From NCBI GenBank assembly GCA_031278145.1, contig JAITLA010000003.1:1-6911 (forward strand): a stretch of 6,911 nt of DNA. The letters run 5' to 3'. Positions 5,626 through 6,911 of the stretch are shown here, piece after piece. The notes below the pieces were generated by a model that was not told the origin of the DNA, did not search any database, and saw only the letters and a program-made list of their open reading frames with translations. Origin of the DNA: Eubacteriales Family XIII. Incertae Sedis bacterium. GTDB lineage: Bacteria > Bacillota_A > Clostridia > Peptostreptococcales > Anaerovoracaceae. Within the stretch, counting starts at the first letter, position 1. Each line of letters opens with the position of its first letter. Made by a program: the position numbers and the translations under genes.

Positions 5626-6911
5626 ATGGAACACCCGCAACAGGGGCGGGAGCGCCCGCCCCGACAGAGCGGCGCATACCCTCCGGGATTGCCGCAAAAG
5701 CAGGGCTTGTACGATCCGCGCTTTGAGCACGAGGCCTGCGGCATAGGCATGCTCGTAAACGTCCGGGGCAAGAAGTCGCACAAATTGGTGGAGGACGCGA
5801 TAGAGGTCCTCAAGAATCTGACGCACAGAGGCGGCGTCGGCAGCGAGCCCGAAACCGGCGACGGCGCGGGAATCTTATTGCAGATCCCGCACGAATTCAT
5901 GAAACGCGTCATGGCGGACGAGGGCGTCACGCTCCCGGGCGAGGGCGAATACGGCGTCGCCATGATGTTCGCCTCGCCCGACCGGGAACGCTGCGCGGGG
6001 ACCGTGGCGGCCTTCTGCGGCATAGCCGAGCGGGAGGGCCTGCGCGTGCTCGGGACGCGCACCGTGCCCGTCTACGCGGATTGCGTCGGCAAAACCGCCG
6101 GCGAGGTGCGCCCCGGCATACGGCAGGTGTTCATCGCGAGGCCGGACGGCGCGTCGGAAGGGGATTTCGAGCGCGCGCTCTACATCGTTTCAAAGCGCGC
6201 GCAGGCGGAAATCCGCCGGGCGCAAACGGCGCCGGATCTGTATTTCTACCTGTCCAGCATCTCGTGCAGGACCATCGTGTACAAGGGCATGCTACTGCCG
6301 AGCCAAATGTCCGCCTTCTATCCCGATCTGCGCGACACAGGCTTGGCTTCGGCGATAGCCCTCGTGCACTCCCGCTTCTCCACCAACACCTTTCCGAGCT
6401 GGGAGCGCGCGCATCCCATGCACCTGCTGATCCACAACGGAGAGATCAACACGATTCGCGGCAACGTGAACTGGGTCAAGGCCCGCGAGGCCATGCTGAA
6501 ATCCAAGGCCTTTGGCGAGAACCTGCAAAAGGTTCTGCCCGTCATCAACGAGGACGGCAGCGATTCGGCCATGCTGGACGATTTTCTGGCCCTGCTCGTG
6601 CACGCGGGGCGCAGCCTGCCCGAGGCCATGATGATGACGATCCCCGAGCCTTGGCGGAATCGCGACGACACGGATTCGGAGCGCAGCGCCTTCTACGAAT
6701 ACGCGGACTGCCTGCTCGAGCCTTGGGACGGCCCCGCCGCCATCGCCTTCACGGACGGCCGCGTCGCGGGCGCCACGCTCGACCGCAACGGACTGCGCCC
6801 GGCGCGGTACTGCCTGACCAAGGACGATCTCCTGATCCTGTCGAGCGAGGCGGGCGTCCTGCCCATAGCGCCCTCCGAGATCGTCAAGAAGGACAGGCTG
6901 CACCCGGGGCG
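5626..6911 (+). CDS. gltB: Glutamate synthase large (alpha) subunit, N-terminal part (3' truncated by window)
   Basis: The frame is open from the ATG at 5626 to the window end (428 complete codons of about 1,500 expected). The enzyme makes two glutamates from glutamine and 2-oxoglutarate, in the cytoplasm, as part of GS-GOGAT ammonia assimilation. Seen here is the class II glutamine amidotransferase domain. Cys38 in EHEACGIGM is the predicted nucleophile, exposed after removal of a 37-residue propeptide. THRGG (66-70) and GDGAG (78-82) follow, then HSRFSTNTFPSW (248-259), IHNGEIN (269-275) with the oxyanion-hole Asn271/Gly272, DGSDSAMLDDFL (310-321) and DRNGLRPARY (386-395). The FMN/2-oxoglutarate and C-terminal beta-helix domains lie beyond the window, as would a gltD gene if adjacent. 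The first 25 residues are rich in Gln, Pro and Arg and look less conserved than the rest. No frameshift is seen. Confidence 0.95.
   Translation, partial: MEHPQQGRERPPRQSGAYPPGLPQKQGLYDPRFEHEACGIGMLVNVRGKKSHKLVEDAIEVLKNLTHRGGVGSEPETGDGAGILLQIPHEFMKRVMADEGVTLPGEGEYGVAMMFASPDRERCAGTVAAFCGIAEREGLRVLGTRTVPVYADCVGKTAGEVRPGIRQVFIARPDGASEGDFERALYIVSKRAQAEIRRAQTAPDLYFYLSSISCRTIVYKGMLLPSQMSAFYPDLRDTGLASAIALVHSRFSTNTFPSWERAHPMHLLIHNGEINTIRGNVNWVKAREAMLKSKAFGENLQKVLPVINEDGSDSAMLDDFLALLVHAGRSLPEAMMMTIPEPWRNRDDTDSERSAFYEYADCLLEPWDGPAAIAFTDGRVAGATLDRNGLRPARYCLTKDDLLILSSEAGVLPIAPSEIVKKDRLHPG

Overview
The window looks like GC-rich chromosomal DNA from a low-abundance or uncultured member of the Clostridia/Firmicutes. 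This is inferred from strong AGGAGG-type ribosome binding sites, GTG/TTG start use, consensus housekeeping-sigma promoters, protein families typical of gut Clostridia, and a REP-like element of the GGGGACGGTTCT type that I recall from clostridial genomes. I could not run a search, so the taxonomy is tentative.

Layout. Positions 1-3528 (+) hold two tandem half-transporters, each an ABC exporter-fold membrane domain fused to an ATPase. They are translationally coupled by an 8-base overlap and almost certainly form one heterodimeric pump. The first lacks its extreme N-terminus because the window begins inside it. A sodium/dicarboxylate-type (DASS/SLC13) permease runs the other way (3521-4915, -). 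It converges on the second ABC gene so tightly that the two stop codons overlap by 8 bases. Its own promoter lies at 4968-4996 on the minus strand. From 5626 to the end (+) is the N-terminal third of the glutamate synthase large subunit (gltB), with the glutamine amidotransferase domain complete to near its end; the gene runs off the window.

The divergent intergenic region (4916-5625, about 0.7 kb) is the least ordinary part. It contains: the permease promoter; a 144-bp imperfect palindrome; an isolated good promoter (5202-5230, +); a triplet of REP-like units (two direct, one inverted) able to form a 29-bp stem; two overlapping hairpins that cannot form at once; two copies of a 28-nt direct repeat, whose core TTTGAAYAGTAAC occurs a third time beside the permease promoter; a small A/T-rich dyad; and the gltB promoter with its ribosome binding site. 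I see no credible protein-coding gene in it.

Functional reading. The ABC pair resembles the IrtAB/YbtPQ-like group of exporter-fold transporters, but no substrate can be read from the window. The permease and glutamate synthase are divergently transcribed. A dicarboxylate carrier beside a 2-oxoglutarate-consuming enzyme is suggestive, but no shared pathway is demonstrated. The shared upstream motif is the only sequence hint of common regulation, and it could equally be a dispersed repeat.
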